In this document: piece after piece, positions 1-5,748 of the stretch
Layout of the letters: each line of letters opens with the position of its first letter
How positions within the stretch are numbered: the first letter of the stretch is position 1
Source of the DNA: Gemmatimonadota bacterium
GTDB taxonomy: Bacteria > Gemmatimonadota > Gemmatimonadetes > Gemmatimonadales > GWC2-71-9
DNA length: 10,908 nucleotides
Direction: 5' to 3'
Assembly (NCBI GenBank): GCA_017889745.1
Contig: JAGGAG010000124.1
Coordinates: 1-10,908, forward strand
Notes under the pieces: model-generated
What the model saw: only the letters and a program-made list of their open reading frames with translations
Databases searched by the model: none
Told to the model about the DNA's origin: nothing
Position numbers and translations under genes: made by a program

Positions 1-738
1 GACATCGCCGACCTGGGCCGGCTCGGCATGCTGCACGACGCGGTGCGCGACCGGGGCGTGCCGGTGGCGTGCATCGATCACCACGTGAGCGAGGGCACCC
101 TGCCGCCGGGGCCGCGCTACGTCGACCCGCAGGCGAGCGCCACGGGCGAGCTGGTGGTGGAACTGGCCGAAGCGAACGGATGGGACATCCCGGTGAGCGC
201 GGCACGCGCGCTGTACGTGGCGGTGCTCACCGATACCGGCGGGTTCCGCTTCAGCAATACGCGGCCGCGGGTGCTGCGCGTGGCCGCCGACCTGCTGGAG
301 ATCGGCGTCGAGCCCGAGGAGATCTACCTCGAGGTGTACGCCAACGTGCCGGAGGGGCGTCACCGGCTCCTGGCCGACGCGCTGGAGACCCTGGTGGTGG
401 AGCAGGACGTGGGGCTGGCATGGATCACCGTCCCGCCGGGCGCGATGGAGCGGTGGGGCGTTTCCCCCGACGATCTCGAGGGCGTGGTGGAGTTCCCCCG
501 TTCCGTGGAGGGGGTGCGCATGGCGCTGCTGTTCCGCGAGATCGCCCAGGGCCGGGTGAAGGTGTCGCTGCGATCGGTGGGTGACGTGGACGTAGCGGGG
601 TTCGCGAAGCACTTTGGGGGCGGCGGGCACACCAAGGCGGCCGGATTGTCGGTCGAGGGAAGCCTGTCCGAGGTACAGGCCATCGTGCTCTCGGCGGCAC
701 GGGACTACCTCGGCGTGCGGATCCCGGCGTTGACCTGA
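1..738 (+). CDS. nrnA: DHH/DHHA1 family phosphoesterase, NrnA type (5' end outside window)
   Basis: The reading frame is open from base 1, and the first visible residues DIADLGRLG match the conserved aspartate segment of DHH phosphoesterases. The true start is therefore upstream; the ATG at 28 is internal. About 245 residues are visible against roughly 320-340 for the family, so the N-terminal part with the first metal-binding motif is missing. Seen in order: the family-naming motif in CIDHHVSEG (visible residues about 24-32), LTDTGGFRFSNT (about 76-87), and the C-terminal DHHA1 glycine motif GGGGHTKAAG (about 206-215). Family knowledge: NrnA-type enzymes are Mn-dependent cytosolic phosphodiesterases that degrade very short RNA oligonucleotides and often dephosphorylate pAp. 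The last codons overlap a good sigma-70-like -35 box for the next gene. The family call is secure; the exact substrate is inferred. Confidence 0.9.
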   Translation, partial: DIADLGRLGMLHDAVRDRGVPVACIDHHVSEGTLPPGPRYVDPQASATGELVVELAEANGWDIPVSAARALYVAVLTDTGGFRFSNTRPRVLRVAADLLEIGVEPEEIYLEVYANVPEGRHRLLADALETLVVEQDVGLAWITVPPGAMERWGVSPDDLEGVVEFPRSVEGVRMALLFREIAQGRVKVSLRSVGDVDVAGFAKHFGGGGHTKAAGLSVEGSLSEVQAIVLSAARDYLGVRIPALT

Positions 739-758
739 CCGGCGCACCGGAACATATT
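730..758 (+). promoter_or_regulatory. Candidate sigma-70 promoter for the NifU/Mrp pair
   Basis: TTGACC at 730-735, a 17-bp spacer, then CATATT at 753-758: 5 of 6 and 4 of 6 matches to the consensus boxes. The -35 box lies across the last codons and stop codon of the upstream phosphoesterase gene. Transcription would begin near 765, leaving about 5 nt before the ATG at 770. There is no Shine-Dalgarno sequence in front of that ATG, which agrees with a near-leaderless message. The local AT-rich patch (751-770) stands out from its GC-rich surroundings. Confidence 0.5.
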
Positions 759-769
759 GCCGAATAACT

Positions 770-1027
770 ATGTCGGAATTAAACGCAGACCCCGGTTTGA
801 CGGTGCTGGAGCGGATCGAGCAGACGCTCGATACGCTGCGCCCGTACATCGCGTCCCACCGCGGACAGGTGGAAGTGGTGGATTTCGATGACGCCGACGG
901 CACGCTGCTGCTCCGCCTGGGCGGCCACTGCCACGGCTGTTCGGCGTCGTCGGTGACGCTCAAGCAGGGTATCGAGGCGCGGTTGCGGCAGGCGGTGCCG
1001 GAGGTGAAGACGGTGGAGTCGGTCTAG
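770..1027 (+). CDS. NifU-like C-terminal domain protein (Fe-S cluster scaffold)
   Basis: 85 residues, consisting almost entirely of one NifU C-terminal (Nfu) domain. The segment GGHCHGCSASSVTLKQGIEA (residues 51-70) carries the diagnostic CxxC pair, C54 and C57, followed by the family's serine-rich turn and TLKxGIE helix. Known role: two such domains bind a [4Fe-4S] cluster between them through these cysteines and pass it to target proteins in the cytosol. The protein lacks the N-terminal IscU-like or A-type domains of larger NifU/NfuA proteins, so it is a stand-alone scaffold. The gene lies 31 bp after the phosphoesterase and 24 bp before an Mrp ATPase, a pairing that supports Fe-S delivery. 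The ATG at 770 has no clear ribosome-binding site and sits about 5 nt after the predicted transcription start. Confidence 0.88.
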   Translation: MSELNADPGLTVLERIEQTLDTLRPYIASHRGQVEVVDFDDADGTLLLRLGGHCHGCSASSVTLKQGIEARLRQAVPEVKTVESV

Positions 1028-1041
1028 GCGGACAAGCGATC

Positions 1042-1047
1042 AAGGAG
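1042..1047 (+). promoter_or_regulatory. Ribosome-binding site fixing the GTG start of mrp
   Basis: AAGGAG lies 4 nt before the GTG at 1052. It is one of the clear Shine-Dalgarno sequences in the window and supports GTG 1052 over later in-frame starts. Confidence 0.7.
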
Positions 1048-1051
1048 CAGC

Positions 1052-2161
1052 GTGGCGCAGTCACTCGAAGGGCAGGTCATGGCGGCGCTCAGCCGCCTGA
1101 AGAATCCGCGGCTGGACAACGACCTCATTTCGGCTGGGATGGTGCGCGACCTGGCGGTCGACTCGACCGGCCGGGTCGCGTTCACGTTCCTGCTGGGTCG
1201 CGACGACCCGGCGACGCTGGTGCGGGAGGCGCGCAAGGCGATCCGCGAGCTCGATGGCGTGAGCGACATCAAGATCAACGTGGTCGACCCGGCGGGTGTG
1301 CCGAAGGCGACACACGCGCCGCCGGGCGGGCCGCAGTCGGCCTCGACCGGGGTGCCGGCTCCGCACCCGATGGCACAGCCCAATCTCGGCCGCGTCATCG
1401 CGATCTCGTCGGGCAAGGGCGGGGTGGGGAAGTCCACGGTCGCCGCCAACCTCGCGATCGCGCTGGTGCAGCAGGGATTCGCCGTCGGCGTCATGGATGC
1501 CGACGTGTACGGGCCCAACATCCCGCGGATGTTCGGCGTGTTCGAGAAGCCGCCGGTGTTCGGCGGGCGGATCCAGCCACTCGAGGCGTACGGGGTGCGC
1601 CTCATGTCCCTGGGCCTGCTGATCGACCGCGACGCCGCGGCGATCTGGCGGGGCCCGATCATCATGAAGATCGTGCAGCAGTTCCTGCGCGACGTCGAAT
1701 GGGGCGAGCTGGACTACTTCATCGTGGACCTGCCGCCAGGAACCGGCGATGCCCAGCTCTCGCTGGTGCAGTCGACCCAGGTGTCCGCCGCGGTGATCGT
1801 GACAACGCCACAGGAAGTGGCGGTGGGCGATGCGCTCCGCGGCGCCAGGATGTTCGAGAAGGTCGGCGTGCCGGTGGTGGGCGTGGTGGAGAACATGAGC
1901 GCGTTCGTCGATCCGGAGACCGGCAAGCGCTTCGAATTGTTCTCCTCCGGTGGCGGCCAGCGCCTCGCCGACGAGATCGGCGTGCCGCTGCTGGGTTCAG
2001 TGCCGCTGCAGCCGGGGCTCGCCGAGGCGGCGGACGTCGGGCGGCCGGTCATCGCGGCAGCGCCGGGAAGTCCCGCGGCCACCGCGCTGCGCGACATCGC
2101 GGTCAGGGTGCAGGAGGCGGTGGCCGCGAAGCCCGCGACACTGCCAATTCTCAACGGATAA
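1052..2161 (+). CDS. mrp: Mrp/NBP35 (ApbC) family Fe-S carrier ATPase
   Basis: 369 residues with the usual two-part architecture. An N-terminal MIP18/DUF59 domain (about residues 5-80) is joined by a Pro/Ala/Gly-rich linker (about 82-112) to a deviant-Walker P-loop ATPase. Seen in the ATPase: SSGKGGVGKST (119-129) with the signature lysine, MDADVYGPNIPRMFG (148-162), and DYFIVDLPPGTGDAQLSL (221-238). Known role: Mrp/ApbC proteins bind a bridging Fe-S cluster as dimers and transfer it to apo-proteins using ATP. Here the segment after VENMS reads AFVDPETG (284-291), where many family members have a CxxC that holds the cluster; the cysteines are absent. The motif FELFSSGGGQRLA (294-306) is intact. 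The start is GTG, supported by an AAGGAG site. It forms an operon with the NifU-domain gene 24 bp upstream. A carrier role is likely, but cluster ligation must differ from CxxC members. Confidence 0.93.
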   Translation: MAQSLEGQVMAALSRLKNPRLDNDLISAGMVRDLAVDSTGRVAFTFLLGRDDPATLVREARKAIRELDGVSDIKINVVDPAGVPKATHAPPGGPQSASTGVPAPHPMAQPNLGRVIAISSGKGGVGKSTVAANLAIALVQQGFAVGVMDADVYGPNIPRMFGVFEKPPVFGGRIQPLEAYGVRLMSLGLLIDRDAAAIWRGPIIMKIVQQFLRDVEWGELDYFIVDLPPGTGDAQLSLVQSTQVSAAVIVTTPQEVAVGDALRGARMFEKVGVPVVGVVENMSAFVDPETGKRFELFSSGGGQRLADEIGVPLLGSVPLQPGLAEAADVGRPVIAAAPGSPAATALRDIAVRVQEAVAAKPATLPILNG

Positions 2162-2178
2162 CTGGAAACCGGACGCTG

Positions 2179-2218
2179 GGGGCCGGGGGGTGGCGAACGA
2201 TGCTGCCTGCCCGGCCCC
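2179..2218 (+). terminator. Possible terminator hairpin after mrp
   Basis: GGGGCCGGG (2179-2187) and CCCGGCCCC (2210-2218) form a perfect 9-bp GC stem around a 22-nt loop, 18 nt beyond the mrp stop codon. Only TTGTGT follows, so the U-run of a classical intrinsic terminator is poor. It could end the NifU/mrp transcript inefficiently or merely shape the RNA. A TAGATT box at 2229-2234 just downstream could act as a -10 element for the next gene. Confidence 0.35.
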
Positions 2219-2261
2219 TTGTGTCAGGTAGATTGCGGGTTCCGCGATTCCCGGAGGTGCC

Positions 2262-2723
2262 ATGATCGAGTCCTTCCCGATCGCCCCGGCCAGCAGCCGC
2301 TCCCTGTGGTTCATGATTCCCGTCGCGGTGGTGCTGCTCGGTGCCGCCGTCATGCTCGTGACCACGGCGCTCGGTCCGAGTCGCGCGCGCTACGATCTGT
2401 CTCCAGCCGGACTCTCACTGCGCGGTGACGTCTACGGCAGGCGGCTCATTTCCGCTGCGGAACTCAGGGGCGGGTCAGCGCGGATCGTGGACCTCGAGCG
2501 CGAGCCGGAACTCGCGCCGCGGTGGCGCACGATGGGGACGGGGCTGCCGGGCTACAAGGCTGGCTGGTTCCGGCTCAGGAGTGGGGAAAAGGCGCTGCTG
2601 TCGCTCACCGACACGCATCGCGCGGTGTACGTGCCGACGAGGAGGGGGTTCGCGCTACTGCTGAGCCCGGCGGAGCCCGAGCGGTTCCTTCGAATGCTGC
2701 AGACCGTGGCACCCGGCAACTGA
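2262..2723 (+). CDS. Small membrane protein with bacterial PH-like domain
   Basis: 153 residues. One strong hydrophobic helix lies near the N-terminus (about residues 15-37, LWFMIPVAVVLLGAAVMLVT), followed by a soluble domain of about 110 residues. Its segments RYDLSPAGLSLRGDVYGRR (43-61), MGTGLPGYKAGWFRLRSGEK (91-110) and LTDTHRAVYVPTR (115-127) resemble bacterial PH domains of the PF10882 (bPH_5) type, where a conserved glycine-rich stretch precedes a Trp/Phe strand. Such proteins are poorly characterised, and no enzymatic residues are visible. The ATG at 2262 has a very good GGAGGT site at 2253-2258. The stop codon abuts the GTG of the acetyltransferase gene, so the two are probably co-translated. 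The domain call is by resemblance; function is unknown. Confidence 0.72.
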   Translation: MIESFPIAPASSRSLWFMIPVAVVLLGAAVMLVTTALGPSRARYDLSPAGLSLRGDVYGRRLISAAELRGGSARIVDLEREPELAPRWRTMGTGLPGYKAGWFRLRSGEKALLSLTDTHRAVYVPTRRGFALLLSPAEPERFLRMLQTVAPGN

Positions 2724-3215
2724 GTGGCGGTTCTCTACCGCCGGGCCGAACTGGCGGACGTGCCCGCGCTGGCGCGCCTCCGGCAGGTGGATGAGGGTGG
2801 AGGCGCGTCGGAGGAGCGAATGTCGCGGTTTCTGGCCGGGGAGCATCATCCGCAGCATGCGCTCGCACCGCGCGGGATGTGGATGGCGACGGAGGCGGAG
2901 TCGCCCATCGGCTACGTGGCAGGGCACCTGACGCAACGGTTCGGGTGCGATGGCGAACTGCAGTGGATCTACGTGGTTCCGGCGCAGCGGGGAGGATTGG
3001 TCGCCGCAGTCCTTCTGCGACTCCTGGCCGAGTGGTTCGTGCGCCACGATGCGCTCCGGGTGTGCGTGGACGTGGGCGGCGACCGCGCGCGCGGGTTCTA
3101 TCAGCGACATGGTGCGCAGGAACTGAACGCGCACTGGCTCGTGTGGCCCGACATCAGCACCGTCCTAGGCCGGCGAGGGGACGGTGGCCTCAGCGCCCCC
3201 CGCCTGTCGGGGTGA
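2724..3215 (+). CDS. GNAT family N-acetyltransferase
   Basis: 163 residues with a GNAT fold. N-terminal helix ELADVPALARLRQVDEG (9-25) is followed by strand IGYVAGHL (62-69), strand plus pyrophosphate loop ELQWIYVVPAQRGG (78-91), helix LVAAVLLRLLAEWFVRHDA (92-110), strand LRVCVDV (111-117), and helix ARGFYQRHGAQEL (122-134), the usual acetyl-CoA-side ending. Family knowledge: these enzymes move an acetyl group from acetyl-CoA to an amine on a small molecule or protein; the substrate cannot be read here. The acetyl-CoA loop is unusual: it reads RGGLVA (89-94), with Leu where the RxxGxG/A motif has its central Gly. The GTG start directly follows the TGA of the upstream gene (TGAGTG), consistent with translational coupling. 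Its last 26 bp overlap the 3' end of the kinase gene on the other strand. Confidence 0.82.
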   Translation: MAVLYRRAELADVPALARLRQVDEGGGASEERMSRFLAGEHHPQHALAPRGMWMATEAESPIGYVAGHLTQRFGCDGELQWIYVVPAQRGGLVAAVLLRLLAEWFVRHDALRVCVDVGGDRARGFYQRHGAQELNAHWLVWPDISTVLGRRGDGGLSAPRLSG

Positions 3216-5040
3216 TTGCGGGCGACGTGCCGAGCATGCTTTCGAGCTGCCGAATCGTGTTCAGCCGCGCGTCCACGTCCTCACCAAGCTGCAATGCCGC
3301 CCTGATCTGTGCCGTGAGCCCGCTGGTGGGTGCCAGGCCCGCTCCCAGCCGCAGCAGTTCCAGCCGGACACCATCCAGTGCCGCCACCGAGGTAGCGAGT
3401 CGCTCAGCGGCCCGGATGCGCTCGTCGCCCTCGGGCAGTCGCACCATCCGCTCACGCGCACGCTCCGCTTCCCTCCGCAGCTCGCGCAGCACGTCGGGCA
3501 ATCCATCGAGCCGTTCGCGCTCCGCCGGTGGCAGCGCGTGCAGCATCTGTTCGGCGGCCTCCGCCAGGATCACCGCCGTCGGTCCACCCGCTTCCGCCAC
3601 GCTCGCGGGCTTGAGGCCGAACGTGGCCTTGGCGTAGGTGAAGCGGCCGAGGCGGCCGCTCCAGAACCGCTTCCAGAAGCCGGGCTTCACCATGCGGAGT
3701 TGCTCGGTCGCGGCGCGGCCGAGCAGCAGCGCAAACACCAGGGTCGCGACGCCGGCGATCATCTGCACGCTCGGGTGCCGGATGAGCCCCTGCAGGTCGT
3801 TGACCCACGCCCATGCGAGCAGTGCCCATCCGCCAGCGAAGCGAAGGGCGAGGTTACGGCTCGGTGTCCGCGGCCGGTGGGTTTCCTGCTCGGCCTCGCC
3901 CAGCTGCGCGGCGCCCTCCACCATCGCGGCATGCGAGATGCCCTCGCGCGCGGCTTCCCGCACCCGCACCATCAGTGCGGAACCGCGCGCCCCCAGCAGG
4001 ACGGCCAGCCCGGCGAGCGCGATCGCGTTGAAGAAACCGGCGCTGTCGTCGAGCCCGATCGGCAGGCGCAGCGCGATGGCCACCCCTTGCAGGCCGATGA
4101 TCGTGGCGACGGAGAGGGCACCCCCGCTATCGGCGACCAGCTGGCGGGCCTCCTCGTGCACCCGACGCACGGCGCCGGGCACGGGCGGAATCGCGCGCAC
4201 CGCCGGCGCGAGCGCATCGGCCAGCGCTTCCGCCGTCGGGAACCGTTCCGCGGGCGACTTGGCCAGGCAGCGATCCACCACGCCGGCGAGTGATAGCGGC
4301 AATCCGGACCGGATGCTCGCGACGGGCGGCGCGGCGACGTGACGGTGCTGGTGCAAGTACCCGGCGGCGGTGCTCGACTGGAAGGGGAGCCGGCCGGTGA
4401 GCGCGAAGAAGGCGGTGCCGCCCAGGGCGTAAAGATCGCTGCGCCCGTCGAGCGGCTCGCCGCTCGCCTGCTCCGGACTCATGTACTCCGTGGTGCCCAG
4501 CACATCGCCGGCCGGCGTGTCACGGCCGGTGTCCAGGGTGTGTGCGATGCCGAAATCGGTGACCAGCGCCCGGCCGCCGTCCTCCTCGAGGAGGATGTTG
4601 TCGGGCTTCACGTCGCGATGCAGCGTGCCATGGGCATGCGCGTGACCGAGCGCCCATGCGGTCTCCTGGAGGATGCGCGTGGCCTCTGCAACCGGCAGCG
4701 GCCCGGTGCGGCGAACCCGCGCGCCCAGCGTCTCGCCGCGGATCCAGCGCATGACGAAGAACACGACCTCGCCGTGGTCCTCGACCGCATGGATGGGGAC
4801 GATGTTGGGATGCGCAAGGCGCGCCGCGGTGCGGGCCTCGCGGAGGAAGCGGTCGCGCAGTGCGGGGCGGGTGGCGAGCGCGGCCGGGAGCAGCTTGAGT
4901 GCCACCGGGCGGTCGAGCGCCACGTCGCGTGCGAGGAAGACGATGCCCATGCCGCCCCGTCCCAGCTCGCGGTCGATGACGTAGCGGCCTGCGGTTGCCT
5001 GCCGCAGGCGGTCAAGCTCGGGGTCGGGCGGGCCGGGCAT
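3190..5040 (-). CDS. Membrane-anchored Hanks-type Ser/Thr protein kinase
   Basis: 616 residues from ATG 5040; an in-frame GTG two codons earlier (5044-5046) would give 618. The kinase domain spans about 19-276: glycine loop GRGGMG (27-32), VALK lysine (K49), helix-C glutamate (E68), catalytic loop HRDVKPDN (141-148), DFG (162-164) and SPE (188-190). All residues needed for catalysis are present. Four hydrophobic segments follow (about 305-326, 335-355, 397-416, 425-443), then a long, charged, probably coiled-coil helical tail (about 488-600). With four crossings both kinase and tail should be cytosolic. No PASTA or other extracellular sensor is visible. It phosphorylates Ser/Thr on unknown partners. 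No Shine-Dalgarno precedes either start. TTGCCG, 17 bp, GATACT (reading leftward, 5075-5047) then 6 nt before ATG 5040 suggests a leaderless message, hence the start chosen. It diverges from the DUF488 gene. Confidence 0.93.
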   Translation of the reverse strand: MPGPPDPELDRLRQATAGRYVIDRELGRGGMGIVFLARDVALDRPVALKLLPAALATRPALRDRFLREARTAARLAHPNIVPIHAVEDHGEVVFFVMRWIRGETLGARVRRTGPLPVAEATRILQETAWALGHAHAHGTLHRDVKPDNILLEEDGGRALVTDFGIAHTLDTGRDTPAGDVLGTTEYMSPEQASGEPLDGRSDLYALGGTAFFALTGRLPFQSSTAAGYLHQHRHVAAPPVASIRSGLPLSLAGVVDRCLAKSPAERFPTAEALADALAPAVRAIPPVPGAVRRVHEEARQLVADSGGALSVATIIGLQGVAIALRLPIGLDDSAGFFNAIALAGLAVLLGARGSALMVRVREAAREGISHAAMVEGAAQLGEAEQETHRPRTPSRNLALRFAGGWALLAWAWVNDLQGLIRHPSVQMIAGVATLVFALLLGRAATEQLRMVKPGFWKRFWSGRLGRFTYAKATFGLKPASVAEAGGPTAVILAEAAEQMLHALPPAERERLDGLPDVLRELRREAERARERMVRLPEGDERIRAAERLATSVAALDGVRLELLRLGAGLAPTSGLTAQIRAALQLGEDVDARLNTIRQLESMLGTSPAITPTGGGR

Positions 5041-5046
5041 GGTCAC

Positions 5047-5075
5047 AGTATCCGGACTACGGCCCCGTGCGGCAA
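5047..5075 (-). promoter_or_regulatory. Candidate promoter of the kinase gene
   Basis: On the minus strand TTGCCG (5075-5070), a 17-bp spacer and GATACT (5052-5047) precede the ATG at 5040 by 6 nt, so transcription would start at or next to the start codon. The -35 box lies inside the first copy of the 38-bp repeated element, so the kinase and DUF488 promoters overlap on opposite strands. The boxes match the consensus only moderately. Confidence 0.35.
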
Positions 5076-5098
5076 GTCGTTTCAGTGCCTACAATTCT
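5061..5098 (+). repeat. 38-bp repeated promoter-like element, copy 1
   Basis: The element begins GGCCCCGTGCGGCAAG and ends GCCTACAATTCT. It matches 5707-5744 at 33 of 38 positions with no gaps. TACAAT at 5090-5095 looks like a -10 box, 8 nt before the ATG at 5104. No good -35 box is found at the usual spacing. Similarity stops abruptly on both sides, so this is a discrete element rather than part of a longer gene duplication. It probably drives the DUF488 gene and overlaps the divergent kinase promoter. Confidence 0.6.
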
Positions 5099-5103
5099 GT
5101 CGA

Positions 5104-5538
5104 ATGCTGCCCGTGCGCGTCTGGCGGGGCAGGAAGGAGGGGCGAGGCCAGTTGGGAATACGCGTTGTTCGACTCGGTGCTCCTCGAAGTGGGGGCGAAG
5201 GGTTGCGCCTGGGCACCGTGCGACGCCCGCCACGGGGGGTGCCCAAGGCCGAATACGCGTCACGCGACTTCTACGACGTCTGGCTGCCGGAGCTGGCTCC
5301 GTCGGAGGGACTCGTCAAGGTGGCCCTGAAGGCCACCGATGAACGAGCGTGGCAGGCCTTCGTCAAGCGCTACCGAACGGAGATGAAGCGCCCTCCTGCC
5401 GTACGGCTACTCGATCTCCTGGCCCGCTTGTCTCATGGCACCGCGTTCTCCGTGGGGTGCTACTGCCGAGACGAGAATCGGTGTCACCGTTCGGTCCTCA
5501 AGGCGCTGCTTCTGGAGCACGGAGCCAGTCTCGAGTGA
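5104..5538 (+). CDS. DUF488 family protein
   Basis: 144 residues from ATG 5104. Seen motifs: VVRLGAPRSGGEGLRLGTVR (21-40), RPPRGVPKAEYASRDFYDVW (41-60), LPELAPS (61-67), FVKRYRTEM (86-94) and the C-terminal GCYCRDENRCHRSVL (118-132), with cysteines 119, 121 and 127 before the HRS. This is the standard DUF488 pattern. The biochemical role is not established, and the conserved Cys/His cluster suggests metal or nucleotide chemistry only by inference. The start is uncertain. ATG 5104 fits a leaderless message 8 nt after a TACAAT box. A TTG at 5152 lies behind a purine-rich AGGAGGGGCG stretch and would begin at LGIRVVRLG, closer to where I recall relatives beginning; the first 16 residues use atypical codons. 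The gene stands alone, flanked by the two copies of the 38-bp element, and is less GC-rich than its neighbours. Confidence 0.82.
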   Translation: MLPVRVWRGRKEGRGQLGIRVVRLGAPRSGGEGLRLGTVRRPPRGVPKAEYASRDFYDVWLPELAPSEGLVKVALKATDERAWQAFVKRYRTEMKRPPAVRLLDLLARLSHGTAFSVGCYCRDENRCHRSVLKALLLEHGASLE

Positions 5539-5706
5539 GGGCTTGACGCGCTCGCGGCCGCACGCTCGGAGTCCTCGCACTCACCGAGCCCGTCCCGGCG
5601 AACGCCTACGTCCCGGCTCCGGACCATCAGCCATCGCGTCGCGTCCGGGCCGACATCGATTCTGCCCTGCGAGCGCGTGCTAGCAGCTCCTGTCGAGCGT
5701 CGCCCC

Positions 5707-5744
5707 GGCCCCATGCGGCAAGGCGCTTGAGCGCCTACAATTCT
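5707..5744 (+). repeat. 38-bp repeated promoter-like element, copy 2
   Basis: Second copy of the element at 5061-5098 (33 of 38 identical, ungapped). It begins GGCCCCATGCGGCAAG and ends GCCTACAATTCT. TACAAT at 5736-5741 lies 7 nt before the GTG start at 5749, so transcription should begin at the start codon. This copy also holds a perfect 14-bp palindrome, GGCGCTTGAGCGCC (5722-5735), directly against the -10 box; copy 1 does not preserve it. It is placed to drive the SAM hydrolase and UbiD genes. Confidence 0.6.
5722..5735. promoter_or_regulatory. Palindrome abutting the -10 box (possible operator)
   Basis: GGCGCT-TG-AGCGCC has perfect 6-bp arms with a 2-bp centre and touches the TACAAT box at 5736. 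An outer pair GCGGCA (5715-5720) and TGCCGC (5750-5755) is nested around it. A repressor bound here would block the polymerase. It may instead be chance in GC-rich DNA, since copy 1 of the repeat has lost or never had the symmetry. Confidence 0.3.
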
Positions 5745-5748
5745 CCCC

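Noticed and set aside
4339..5103. N-terminal extension of the DUF488 frame (399 residues in all)
   Set aside because: The upstream part is antisense to the kinase gene, low in complexity and unlike any DUF488 protein; the family domain begins after 5104.
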